Source: Bradyrhizobium erythrophlei
GTDB taxonomy: Bacteria > Pseudomonadota > Alphaproteobacteria > Rhizobiales > Xanthobacteraceae
Direction of reading: 5' to 3'
Assembly (NCBI GenBank): GCA_900129675.1
Contig: FSRD01000001.1
Coordinates: 1,167,501-1,231,500, forward strand
DNA: 64,000 nt
Shown one piece after another: positions 9,258 through 17,845 of the stretch. Below the pieces are notes generated by a model. The model ran no database searches, was not told where the DNA came from, and saw only the letters and a list, made by a program, of their open reading frames with translations. Position numbers and translations under genes: made by a program. Position 1 is the stretch's first letter. The number at the start of each line of letters is the position of its first letter.

Positions 9258-9521
9258 TCATCTGGCACATTTTGGCGCGCTTGCCGGTGCGATCCTGCCA
9301 CCGCCGGATGGTGACGATTGCCACCAGCGCCAACCTTTCGATCGATACGGCGCGGACAACAGCAGCAGGAAGAGTGCCCTGTCAGCTTTGTATTTGGCAG
9401 CGGCTCGGCTGCTTTCCGAACCCAGCATGACGACATCCCCTTCGGTTGTGCACACGCGCCAGCTCCATGTTCGGCCCCGCCGCTTCAAGACCTCTTCAAA
9501 AACTGGAAATTGATCAGACAT
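9258..9521 (-). CDS. Small conserved-looking hypothetical protein
   Basis: An 87-residue basic protein beginning MSDQFPVFEEVLKRRGR. The middle (TWSWRVCTTEGDVVMLGSE) looks like a short beta-sheet unit, and is followed by an Ala/Lys-rich helix and a hydrophobic stretch ALFLLLLSAPYR. I recall similar short proteins in Bradyrhizobium but know no function. The start at 9521 is preferred over longer in-frame alternatives because the upstream extension looks non-coding. The C-terminal ~20 residues may be altered. Confidence 0.55.
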   Translation of the reverse strand: MSDQFPVFEEVLKRRGRTWSWRVCTTEGDVVMLGSESSRAAAKYKADRALFLLLLSAPYRSKGWRWWQSSPSGGGRIAPASAPKCAR

Positions 9522-9840
9522 CGCGATCGTGACTTCCGAAGGCATTTGCAAGGGCGCCTCGGTCGGGTCGTTTGGGACCCCCGTGATGCGAATGAACGTA
9601 ATATAGTACTCTACAAGAGTTGCATGACGGCGATCTTGATGTAGCGCAAGCGGCCCTGCTCCCGTCCGGCCTTTCCGGCCCTGTGGCTTGTCCTGGGCCC
9701 AAAGCCGTCGCAGTCGCCCATAGCGGGCCGTCCAGCGCTGTTGGCCGGGCAAGGGGTCTTGTGACACACGCCGGATCGGGGTTTCTCTAGGGGGGCACTA
9801 AAAAAGTAAAGATAACTCAATAATATCAATTGAGCGGCCC

Positions 9841-11100
9841 GAGACATAGGTGACATTTCGTACCGGACACATGGGTTACACTTTTCGCTTTTTTGCAAGC
9901 GGGAGGTGTGGATGCCGTGGAAAGCGAGTTCGGTTATGGAAGAACGCCTGCGCTTTGTCGCCCGTCTGCTGGACGGGGAGGCCATGACGGATGTGTGCCG
10001 GGAATTCGGCGTCTCCCGCAAGACCGGCTACAAGATTTTCGACCGCTACAAGGAGCACGGGCTTGAGGCCCTGAGCGATCGCTCGAGGCGGCCGGTGCGC
10101 TATGCCAACCAGCTGCCGGAACAGATCGAGGGCCTGATTGTCCGGCTCAAGGCCGAGAAGCCGCACTGGGGCGCGCGCAAGATCCGGGAATTGCTGGTCA
10201 GACGGCTGGACGGCGATATCCGGGTTCCTGCCAAAAGCACCATCCATACGATTCTCGACCGCCATGGCCTGGTCAAGCGCGCCGGCGGGCCGCGCCACCG
10301 CGCGCGCGGCACGCCGCTGTCCGCGGGCACTGGACCCAATGATCTGTGGTGCGCCGACTTCAAGGGCGAGTTCAAGCTTGGCAATGGGCGGTACTGTTAC
10401 CCGCTGACCGTCACCGACCACGCCTCGCGCTTCCTGCTGTTGTGCGAGGCGCTGGAGTCGACCCGTGAAGACACGGCTTGCACGGCCTTCGAACGCCGCG
10501 AGCGCGGCTTGCCGCTTGCCATCCGCTCCGACAACGGCGTGCCCTTTACCAGTCCCAATGCCCTGTTCAGTCTCTCCAAGCTCTCGGTCTGGTGGCTCAG
10601 GCTCGGCATCGCCATCGAACGCATCAGGCCCGGCCATCCGCAGCAGAACGGGCGTCACGAGCGCATGCACCTTACCCTCAAGAAGGAAACCACCCGACCG
10701 CCGGGCTCCAATAGCCTGCAGCAGCAGGAACGCTTCGATGCCTTCGTCCGCGAGTTCAATGCCGAACGGCCGCATGAGGCGCTCGAGATGAAATGCCCCG
10801 CCGAACTCTATGTTGCCTCACCACGCCCTTACGCTGGCTTGCCCGAGCTGACCTACCCATTCCACGATCGTGAGCTGCTGGTCACCGCCTGTGGACGGCT
10901 CTGCCTGCATCGCAAGCGGATCAACGTCTCAACCGTGCTGGCCGGCCAGAAACTCGGCATCAAGGAAGTCGACGACGGCATTTGGCTCGTCAGCTTCATG
11001 CACTATGATTTGGGCTACTTCGACCTGGAGCAGAAAACCCTGCAACCCCTCGACAACCCGTTCGCCCTATGTCTTAGGTACGACCTGTTACCTATGTCTC
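9841..11100 (+). mobile_element. IS481-family insertion sequence
   Basis: About 1.26 kb bounded by imperfect inverted repeats: GAGACATAGGTGACATTT.. at 9841-9863, and its near-match on the other strand at 11078-11100 (20 of 23 positions). A single full-length transposase gene lies between them. The outer boundary is uncertain by a few bases (both ends continue with GCCC-like sequence). Confidence 0.85.
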
Positions 11101-11177
11101 CGGGCTGGACAAATTATATTTGGCGGAGAGAGTGGGACTCTCTTCCACGGGCCTGCCCAATGCAAGAAACCCAATAA
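9912..11177 (+). CDS. IS481-family transposase
   Basis: DDE integrase-core transposase. An N-terminal helix-turn-helix (DVCREFGVSRKTGYKIFDRY) precedes a linker and the rve catalytic core, with DLWCADFKGEF (first Asp), IRSDNGVPF (second Asp) and QQNGRHERMHLTLKKE (Glu). I chose ATG 9912, behind GGGAGG; a GTG lies two codons earlier. The frame runs through the right inverted repeat into flanking DNA and stops only at 11177, so the last ~25 residues come from the insertion site. The gene looks intact and may be active. Confidence 0.9.
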   Translation: MPWKASSVMEERLRFVARLLDGEAMTDVCREFGVSRKTGYKIFDRYKEHGLEALSDRSRRPVRYANQLPEQIEGLIVRLKAEKPHWGARKIRELLVRRLDGDIRVPAKSTIHTILDRHGLVKRAGGPRHRARGTPLSAGTGPNDLWCADFKGEFKLGNGRYCYPLTVTDHASRFLLLCEALESTREDTACTAFERRERGLPLAIRSDNGVPFTSPNALFSLSKLSVWWLRLGIAIERIRPGHPQQNGRHERMHLTLKKETTRPPGSNSLQQQERFDAFVREFNAERPHEALEMKCPAELYVASPRPYAGLPELTYPFHDRELLVTACGRLCLHRKRINVSTVLAGQKLGIKEVDDGIWLVSFMHYDLGYFDLEQKTLQPLDNPFALCLRYDLLPMSPGWTNYIWRREWDSLPRACPMQETQ

Positions 11178-11230
11178 ATAAGGGACTTTCGGCGACCGGT
11201 GAAAATGTCGTGTACCACCCATGTGTACCA
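11123..11230 (-). other. Degenerate tRNA-Ser 3' end and attachment-site-like region
   Basis: On the minus strand, the 17 bases at 11123-11139 (TCCCACTCTCTCCGCCA) equal the 3' end of alphaproteobacterial tRNA-Ser, and GTGG just beyond restores the other side of the T stem around a changed T loop. The rest of the tRNA is absent. To the right come an AGAAACCCAATAAATAAGGG stretch and a doubled GTGTACCAC motif. The same arrangement recurs near 59072-59175. Read as an old integration scar. Confidence 0.45.
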
Positions 11231-11259
11231 CTTTACGGGGCCTCCGCCAAGCCAGGACA

Positions 11260-11303
11260 GCGGTGGTTCAAGGATTCGGCCAAGCGGTGGTTCAAGGATT
11301 CGG
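11260..11303. repeat. Short tandem repeat, two copies
   Basis: GCGGTGGTTCAAGGATTCGG occurs at 11260-11279 and again at 11284-11303, a 24-base period. The 11304-11660 stretch after it holds no gene I recognise. Confidence 0.8.
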
Positions 11304-11667
11304 GCGTTAGGGCTTAACCGCCACATGATCGCTGGCATGGATTCGTCGCGGAACTGTCAAACGCGCTCTCGGCGGTAGAGCCCAACTAACAAGGCTCCCG
11401 ATCCCGAAACCCGAATCCTTTGCTGCATTGCCGGGTCTTCCGGACGGAAATGCTTCACCTTGCGGAGTTCCCGGTAGCAAAGCAGACACGTCCCGCCCGT
11501 CAACGACCGAGGTTATGCGAACGAACTGAAGATACGCGCAGAATGGCTCTCTGGCCGGTTCGGCAGCATGAGTGCCTCCCAACTGACCGATTTTATGTCA
11601 GCTAATGTCGGTCGGTGGGGCGCCGAATTCGAGCGTCTTACCTCACTTCGAACTCTGGAGCTGTAAG

Positions 11668-11969
11668 ATGATGCAGCTTAGAGAACTTCGCCTGACCGGC
11701 CCAGGCGTCCCAGATGCCCGCATGGTGTCAAGCCGGGAGGCAATGTTATTTCCGGCGATTCTGACACCGGCAAGAGCTACATGCTTCGTTGCATCGACTA
11801 CGTATTCGGTGCCGAAGCTATGACGAAAGTCATCACTGAGGCAGAGCCTTACCAACGCGTACTGGCAGAGCTTCAAAATGACGCCGGGCAGTTCTTGACG
11901 CTGACACGGAGCCTGGACGGCGGCAATATTGACTGGCGGCAGCCGGGAAATGGTCCTTCCGGCCGCTAA
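11668..11969 (+). pseudogene. Frameshifted, truncated SMC/Rad50-like ATPase N-terminus
   Basis: Starts MMQLRELRLTGPGVPDAR, then shifts frame near 11735 and continues as KPGGNVISGDSDTGKSYML with a P-loop (GDSDTGKS), then RCIDYVFGAE and an AELQNDAGQ region up to a stop at 11969. Full-length relatives are several hundred residues longer, with coiled coils and a C-terminal ATPase half, so only the first ~100 residues survive. Such ATPases often occur in mobile defence cassettes. Non-functional here. Confidence 0.7.
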
Positions 11970-12151
11970 CTCGGTTGTCGCTTGGCATCCGGAAATGCCG
12001 CGTGCCACAGCCACCATCTGGCGGGCCGCATAGGTCGCACAGCCCGTTCCCGTTCGTCGCTCGCTCTCGACTCAGAACACGGCTGCCCATTGACGTCGCC
12101 AAATGGGTGTAGGACACATCGATCGAGATGCGAGCGATCGAGAATCAGTCC

Positions 12152-13387
12152 ATGGATGTCCACCATTTCAAGAATTTCGAAATGCTCGATCCCGAGGCCG
12201 GAGAGTTGCGCGGAGGCCACGAACTGGTGGTCGAGGGCGACACGATCAGGGAGGTCTCGGCCAAACCGATCAAGCTGACAAAGGCCCGCGTCATCGACTG
12301 CGGCCGGCGCACGCTGATGCCCGGCCTGATCGATAGCCATGTGCATGTGGTGCTGTCCGAGGTCGTGATCCGCAACATGGAAAGCGTGCCGTTGACGCTG
12401 ATGACCGCGCGCGCCGCCCATCTGATGCGCAAGATGCTTAACCGCGGCTTCACCAGCGTGCGTGACACCGGCGGCGCCGATTGGGGCCTGAAGGAAGCGA
12501 CCGACAAAGGGTTGTTGCCGGGGCCGCGGCTGTTCATCGCCGGACGCGCGATCGGCCCCACTGGTGGCCATAGCGACGGCCGCCGCCGCACCGACATGGG
12601 CTCACGTTGTCAATGCTGCAATGCCTTGTCGTTCTCCATGGGCGTCGCGGATGGCGTTTCCGAAGTCCGCCGCGCGGTGCGCGAAGAAATGCGCCAGGGT
12701 TGCGACCAGGTGAAGATCATGATGTCGGGCGGCGTCGCCTCGCCCTACGATCCGCTCGATAGCCTGCAGTTCTCGGTGGACGAGGTCGTGGCAGCCGTGG
12801 AGGAGGCGCATGCCTTTGGCCGCTATGTCTGTGCTCACGCCTATACGCCGGAAGCTATAACGCGCGCGGCTAACGCCGGCGTACGCACTATTGAGCACGG
12901 CAATCTCATCGATGATGCGTCCGCAAAGCTGATGGCCGAGAAGGGCATGTTCCTCGTCGCCAATCTCGTCACCTACTCCGAGATGAAGAAGCATGCCGCC
13001 GAATACGGCATGAATTCGGACATGCTGGCCAAGAACGACCTCGTCATTGACGGCGCCTTGAAGTCGCTCGAAATCTGCAAGCGTTACGGCGTGCCTGTCG
13101 CATACGGCACCGATCTGCTCGGCCAGTTGCAGGTGGCGCAGTCGGAGGAGTTCACACTCCGCGCGCAGGTGCTGTCGCCGGCCGACATCATCCGTTCAGC
13201 CACCACGATCGGCGCCCAGGTCGTGCGCATGGAGGGCAAGCTTGGCTGCCTGAAGCCGGGTGCCTTCGCCGATCTGCTCGTCGTCGACGGCAACCCGCTC
13301 GAGAACCTCAAGCTGTTTCAGGAAGAAGGCAGGCACCTTTCGGTCATCATGAAGGGCGGGCGCTTCCACAAGAACCTGCTGCAGTGA
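12152..13387 (+). CDS. Metal-dependent amidohydrolase A (Xaa-Pro/peptide dipeptidase type)
   Basis: A 411-residue member of the amidohydrolase superfamily close to the imidazolonepropionase/prolidase-like group. Metal ligands visible: HxH in LIDSHVHVV, a Lys in QVKIMMSGGVASPYD, His in YVCAHAY, His in TIEHGNLID and Asp in VAYGTDLLG. Characterised relatives hydrolyse dipeptides or N-acyl amino acids, so a carboxydipeptidase role is plausible. The start at 12152 aligns with its paralogue 3' of it; a start at 12128 is also possible. First gene of an apparent seven-gene operon; about 70 percent similar to the next gene. Confidence 0.88.
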   Translation: MDVHHFKNFEMLDPEAGELRGGHELVVEGDTIREVSAKPIKLTKARVIDCGRRTLMPGLIDSHVHVVLSEVVIRNMESVPLTLMTARAAHLMRKMLNRGFTSVRDTGGADWGLKEATDKGLLPGPRLFIAGRAIGPTGGHSDGRRRTDMGSRCQCCNALSFSMGVADGVSEVRRAVREEMRQGCDQVKIMMSGGVASPYDPLDSLQFSVDEVVAAVEEAHAFGRYVCAHAYTPEAITRAANAGVRTIEHGNLIDDASAKLMAEKGMFLVANLVTYSEMKKHAAEYGMNSDMLAKNDLVIDGALKSLEICKRYGVPVAYGTDLLGQLQVAQSEEFTLRAQVLSPADIIRSATTIGAQVVRMEGKLGCLKPGAFADLLVVDGNPLENLKLFQEEGRHLSVIMKGGRFHKNLLQ

Positions 13388-13528
13388 TGGCTGCCGGAAG
13401 TCCCCGCGCCAGCAGCACGTCGACGCCGTTCGTCTGCCCCGTGGCGGGCGTTTCACATGGCAACGCCAGAGGCATTTCGTGCGATTGACCGAGACTGCCA
13501 CTCCGAACCGCCTGTCCTGAGCGCGCCG

Positions 13529-14767
13529 ATGTCCCAGCAAATCCTGTTCAAGAATTTCGAATTGCTCGAACCTTCGTTCGGCGAGCTCCGTGGCGGATAT
13601 GAACTGCTCGTCGAGGGCGATACGGTCAAGGAACTCAGCCAGAAACCGGTCAAGGCGGCCGGAGCGACGGTCATCGACTGCGGCAAGCGCACGTTGATGC
13701 CAGGGTTGATCGACTGCCACGTGCACGCCATCCACAGCGAGGTCAACGTTCGCTTCATGGAGGCGATGCCGCTGACCTTGATCACCGCGCGCGCAGCGAC
13801 GCGATTGCGCGCCATGCTCGACCGCGGCTTCACGACCGTGCGCGACACCGGCGGGGCCGACTGGGGCATCAAGACGGCCATCGAAACCGGACATATCGTC
13901 GGTCCGCGGCTTTATATCGCCGGCCAGTCGATCGGCCCAACGGGCGGCCATTCGGATTCGCGCCGGCGCACCAAGTGGGGTGGCGAGTGCGTCTGCTGTA
14001 ACGGCCTGCAATTCAAATCCGCCATCGCCGACGGCGTCAACGAAGTCCGGAAATCCGCGCGCGAGCAGATGCGCCAGGGCGCCGATCATGTGAAGATCAT
14101 GATGTCCGGCGGCGTCGCATCGCCCTACGATCCGCTCGACAGCCTGCAATTCTCGGATGGCGAGGTCAGCGCGGCGGTGGAAGAGGCGACCGCTTTCGGG
14201 CGCTATGTCTGTGCCCATGCCTACTCAGCAGAGGCCATCACACGCGCCGCACGTCTGGGCGTGCGCACCATCGAGCACGGCAATCTCATCGATGATGCAT
14301 CGGCAAAGCTGATGGCCGAGAAGGGCATGTTCCTCGTCGCCAATCTCGTCACCTACTACGCCATGAAAGAGCGGGCCGCGCAGTTCGGCATGATCGGCGA
14401 AAGCCTGGCCAAGAACGAAATCGTGCTGCACGGCGGACTGAAGTCGCTGGAGATCTGCAAGCGCCACGGCATTCCGGTGGCCTATGGCAGCGATCTGCTG
14501 GGCGAGTTGCACTGGGACCAGTCGAAGGAATTCACCATCCGCCAGGAGGTCGTCTCGCCGATCGAGATCATCCGCTCGGCGACCACGATCGGTGCCGATG
14601 TCCTGCGCATGCCGGGCAAGGTGGGTACATTGCAGCCGGGCGCCTTTTCCGACGCCATCGTCGTCGACGGCAATCCGCTGAAAGACCTTGCGCTGCTTGG
14701 CGATCAAGGCAAACATCTCTCCCTGATCATGAAGGCCGGTATCTTGCACAAGAACCGATTGAATTGA
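13529..14767 (+). CDS. Metal-dependent amidohydrolase B (paralogue of A)
   Basis: A 412-residue enzyme of the same family as its upstream neighbour, with all the metal ligands: LIDCHVHAI, HVKIMMSGGVASPYD, YVCAHAYS, TIEHGNLID and VAYGSDLLG. The two proteins share long identical blocks (for example DDASAKLMAEKGMFLVANLV), so they arose by tandem duplication and may differ in substrate side-chain preference. I prefer the ATG at 13529 (MSQQILFKNFELLEP) because it matches the start of paralogue A; the frame is open to 13457. The stop overlaps a possible start of the permease gene, consistent with an operon. Confidence 0.88.
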   Translation: MSQQILFKNFELLEPSFGELRGGYELLVEGDTVKELSQKPVKAAGATVIDCGKRTLMPGLIDCHVHAIHSEVNVRFMEAMPLTLITARAATRLRAMLDRGFTTVRDTGGADWGIKTAIETGHIVGPRLYIAGQSIGPTGGHSDSRRRTKWGGECVCCNGLQFKSAIADGVNEVRKSAREQMRQGADHVKIMMSGGVASPYDPLDSLQFSDGEVSAAVEEATAFGRYVCAHAYSAEAITRAARLGVRTIEHGNLIDDASAKLMAEKGMFLVANLVTYYAMKERAAQFGMIGESLAKNEIVLHGGLKSLEICKRHGIPVAYGSDLLGELHWDQSKEFTIRQEVVSPIEIIRSATTIGADVLRMPGKVGTLQPGAFSDAIVVDGNPLKDLALLGDQGKHLSLIMKAGILHKNRLN

Positions 14768-14793
14768 TCGCAGGCTCTGCTAGAGAGGCGATC

Positions 14794-15624
14794 TTGACCG
14801 TCGCACCCGGATGGACCTCATCACGCTTTGTCGGCCGCATGGCGCTTGGAACAGCGGCTGGCGTGTCGCTTGCGTATATCCTGCTTCCGATGTTCTTCGT
14901 GATCTGGCTGGCGTTCTTCGTCCAGGAAATTCCGTCGTTCCCCCCGGAAGGCTATTCGCTGAAATGGTTCCGCGCCATTCCCGGCAACGACAGGTTCGTC
15001 ACGGGATTTCTCCTCAGTCTGCAAGTCGCAGTGGTCGCAACGTCGATCGGTCTGGCCCTCGGCGTTCCCGCCGCCGTCTGCCTGGTGCGAGGACGCTTCA
15101 CCGGACGTGAGACTGTGAACAACCTGCTGTTGCTGCCGCTGATCGTGCCGGGCATCGTGCTCGGCATCGCGCTGTATGTCTTCCATGTCGAAACCGAGAT
15201 CGCGACCGGCTGGCCCATCCTCGGCTCACTCGGCGGGCTGGTCGCCGGTCACGTCTTGATAGCCATACCCTGGACGGTGCGCCTCATCACGGCCAGCCTC
15301 GTCGGCATGGATCGCGCCGTCGAGGAAGCGGCGCAGAGCCTGGGCGCGAACCGTCTGATCACGTTCCGGCGCGTCACCCTGCCGGCCATTTTGCCGGGCA
15401 TTGTCGCGGCAGCCCTGTTCGGCTTCATCGCCTCGTTCGGAAATCTGGAAATGAGTCTGTTCCTCGTCGGTCCCGGCCGAACGACGCTGCCGATCGCGAT
15501 CCTCCAATACCTCGAATGGAAGATCGACCCGACCATCGCGGCGGTGTCGGTTCTGCAGATCCTGTTCGTCGGCGGAGCCATGCTGTTGACCGACCGTTTC
15601 GTCAAAATCGGCCGCGTGGTCTGA
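14794..15624 (+). CDS. ABC importer permease, PotC-like
   Basis: Inner-membrane permease of a polyamine/opine/Fe-type (PotC class) importer. Six or so hydrophobic helices, with the cytoplasmic EAA loop as EEAAQSLGANRLITFRRVTLP, which docks the ATPase. TTG at 14794 follows AGAGAGG and is my choice; a TTG at 14764 overlapping the upstream stop is the alternative. It lies directly behind the amidohydrolases and two bases before the ATPase gene. Together with the later PotB-like permease it would form the heterodimeric channel. Confidence 0.9.
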   Translation: MTVAPGWTSSRFVGRMALGTAAGVSLAYILLPMFFVIWLAFFVQEIPSFPPEGYSLKWFRAIPGNDRFVTGFLLSLQVAVVATSIGLALGVPAAVCLVRGRFTGRETVNNLLLLPLIVPGIVLGIALYVFHVETEIATGWPILGSLGGLVAGHVLIAIPWTVRLITASLVGMDRAVEEAAQSLGANRLITFRRVTLPAILPGIVAAALFGFIASFGNLEMSLFLVGPGRTTLPIAILQYLEWKIDPTIAAVSVLQILFVGGAMLLTDRFVKIGRVV

Positions 15625-15626
15625 CG

Positions 15627-16679
15627 ATGGCGCGCCTGCAGTTGACCAACGTCACCAAGTCGTATGGCGACGTCAAGGCCGCGGATGACGTTTCGCTCGA
15701 CATTGCCGATGGCGAGTTCCTCGTCCTGCTCGGCCCCTCCGGCTGCGGCAAAACGACGACCTTGCGCATCGTTGCCGGCTTCATCGAGCCGACATCCGGC
15801 AGCGTCCGCCTGGGCGAGCGCGACATCACCGAGTTGCCTCCATGGAAGCGCAACGCCGGCCTCGTGTTCCAGAGCTATGCGCTGTTTCCGCACATGACTG
15901 TGGCCGAGAACGTCGCGTTCGGCCTGGAGATGCGCAAGATTCCGAGGGCCGCGATGGCGCCGAAGATCACGGAGGCATTGCGCCTGGTGCGGCTCGATCA
16001 TCTCGGCGACCGGCTGCCACGGCAGTTGTCCGGCGGCCAGCAGCAGCGCGTGGCGCTGGCCCGCGCGCTGGTTTTCCGGCCCGATGTTCTCCTGCTCGAT
16101 GAGCCGCTGTCCAATCTCGACGCCAAGCTGCGCCAGGACGTGCGCGTTGAAATCCGCGAACTGCAACGCAAGCTCGGCTTGACGACCGTGATGGTTACCC
16201 ACGACCAGGAGGAGGCATTGACCATGGCCGATCGCCTCGTCGTCATGAACGAGGGCCGTATCCGCCAGATCGGATCGCAGCAGGATCTCTACGAGCGCCC
16301 ATCGGAAAAATTCGTCGCGGATTTCGTCGGCCGCTCCACGTTTATCAGTGGCCGCATGGATGGGCCCGGGCGTTTCGTTTCGGCCGGCGGCCTCATCGTC
16401 GCGTGCGAGGGCACCGGCACCGGCGAAGCCTCGCTCGCGCTCCGCCCCGAACGCCTTGCGCTGATGGCGGCCGCGGCGCCGGGGCTGGACAACAGCTTTC
16501 CGGGAGCGGTGGAATTCATCTCCTATCTCGGATCGCAGGTAGATCTGCACGTGCGCCTGTCGCCGCTTGACCGGGTCATCGTGCAGATCCAGAACCGGCC
16601 GGAACAGCCGCTGCCGGTAATCGGAGAGCAGGTCCACCTCGGCTGGAGCAAGTCGACAGGCCGCGTATTCCAATCATAA
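15627..16679 (+). CDS. ABC importer ATPase, PotA-like
   Basis: A 350-residue ATPase energising the importer. Walker A GPSGCGKTTT, Q-loop VFQSYALFPHMTV, signature LSGGQQQRVALARAL, Walker B VLLLDEPLSNLD and switch His in TVMVTHDQEEA are all present. The C-terminal ~110 residues form a TOBE-type regulatory domain (LALRPERLALM), as in PotA/MalK. The ATG at 15627 starts two bases after the permease stop. Only one ATPase gene is present, so it would work as a homodimer. Confidence 0.95.
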   Translation: MARLQLTNVTKSYGDVKAADDVSLDIADGEFLVLLGPSGCGKTTTLRIVAGFIEPTSGSVRLGERDITELPPWKRNAGLVFQSYALFPHMTVAENVAFGLEMRKIPRAAMAPKITEALRLVRLDHLGDRLPRQLSGGQQQRVALARALVFRPDVLLLDEPLSNLDAKLRQDVRVEIRELQRKLGLTTVMVTHDQEEALTMADRLVVMNEGRIRQIGSQQDLYERPSEKFVADFVGRSTFISGRMDGPGRFVSAGGLIVACEGTGTGEASLALRPERLALMAAAAPGLDNSFPGAVEFISYLGSQVDLHVRLSPLDRVIVQIQNRPEQPLPVIGEQVHLGWSKSTGRVFQS

Positions 16680-16716
16680 CCTCTCTGCCAACCAGTCAAC
16701 GCCGGAGGAGCCCACC

Positions 16717-17760
16717 ATGCCCAGATCGAAATCCCGCCGTGAAGTCCTGCTCGGCGCGGCAGCGCTGGCCGGCACGGCCTGGCTGCCGCGTATGGCGTCG
16801 GCGCAGGCGAAAGGCCGCATCGTCGTCGGCACATGGGGCGGCGACTACGCCCGTCTGCTTAACAAGAATATCGAGGTGCCGATCCTCATCAAGGACGGCT
16901 GGGAGGTGGTGCAGGATCAGGCCGGCGATCCCGAGCGCCGTTCGAAAATGTTCGCCGAGCAGCGGCTTCCGCGCGGCACTTCCGACGTGCAAGGGCTTTC
17001 GGCAATCAACATGTTCCAGATGCAGGACGCCGGCACCGTCCTGCCGATCGACTACGGCAAACTCAAGAATGCCGGCAATCTGCTGCCATCGATGAAGTAT
17101 CCCTTCGGCGTCGGCCACATCTATTCGGGCAAGGTCGCCGTCTACAATCCGAAGGTCATCACGACAGCGCCCGCCAGTTACAAGGACGTGTTCGATCCCA
17201 AGCACGGCAACAAACTCGGCATCATCGATATCCAGTATCAATACACGTTGGTCTGCGCCGCGCTCGCCGCCGGCGGCAAGGTCAACGATATCGAACTCGG
17301 CAAGAAGCTGCTGCTGGAATGCAAGAATGCCGGCATGCGGATTTATCCGAGCAACGAGGCGTTCGCCCAGGGCCTGAAGTCGGAGGAATTCGGCGTCGGC
17401 GTAATGTGGAAGGCGCGCGTCGTCCAATGGCAGAACGCCGGTATTCCCGTGACCGCCGTTGCCCCGACGGAAGGTACGCTCGCCTACATCTCGGGCTTCG
17501 TCATCCCGAAGAACGCGCCCAACAAGGAGGGCGCATACGCTTATCTGGACGCCATGCTCGACAAGAGCGCGCAGGAGGCGTTTGCCGTCGACATGGGCTA
17601 CAATCCCACCGTCACCAACGCGGCGGTCGCGCCCGATCTCAACAAACGCATCGGCTTCACCCCGGACGAGGTCAAGAAGCTCGTCGATCTCGACTATGAC
17701 TACATGAACAAGAACGACATCGCGTTGAAGGAATGGTGGGACAAAACATTGAAAAGCTGA
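16717..17760 (+). CDS. Tat-exported periplasmic substrate-binding protein, PotD-like
   Basis: A 347-residue solute-binding protein of the spermidine/putrescine/thiamine class. The N-terminus has a twin-arginine-like signal (KSRREVLLGAAALAGTAWL) with cleavage after ASAQA. The mature part begins GRIVVGTWGGDY, typical of this class. A good GGAGGAG ribosome site precedes the ATG. The ligand cannot be read from sequence; the neighbouring peptidase and amidohydrolases point to a small peptide or acylated amino acid rather than a polyamine. Confidence 0.92.
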   Translation: MPRSKSRREVLLGAAALAGTAWLPRMASAQAKGRIVVGTWGGDYARLLNKNIEVPILIKDGWEVVQDQAGDPERRSKMFAEQRLPRGTSDVQGLSAINMFQMQDAGTVLPIDYGKLKNAGNLLPSMKYPFGVGHIYSGKVAVYNPKVITTAPASYKDVFDPKHGNKLGIIDIQYQYTLVCAALAAGGKVNDIELGKKLLLECKNAGMRIYPSNEAFAQGLKSEEFGVGVMWKARVVQWQNAGIPVTAVAPTEGTLAYISGFVIPKNAPNKEGAYAYLDAMLDKSAQEAFAVDMGYNPTVTNAAVAPDLNKRIGFTPDEVKKLVDLDYDYMNKNDIALKEWWDKTLKS

Positions 17761-17778
17761 GCGGGACTCCGGTCTCGC
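17761..17778 (+). promoter_or_regulatory. Intercistronic hairpin after the binding-protein gene
   Basis: GCGGGAC-TCCG-GTCTCGC, seven pairs including one G-U, directly after the stop codon and without a T run. Probably protects the 3' end of the binding-protein mRNA, giving the usual excess of binding protein over permease. Confidence 0.5.
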
Positions 17779-17845
17779 TCCATCCGCCCGCACCAAGCCC
17801 GACAAGCTGAAAGAATCGCTCCCCCTTCGAGGGGAAGGAAGAAAA

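Noticed and set aside
13196..14218. 340-codon antisense frame across the two amidohydrolases
   Set aside because: Shadow frame; the plus-strand genes have full domain evidence.
15249..16673. 474-codon antisense frame across the importer ATPase
   Set aside because: Shadow frame opposite clear Walker and signature motifs.
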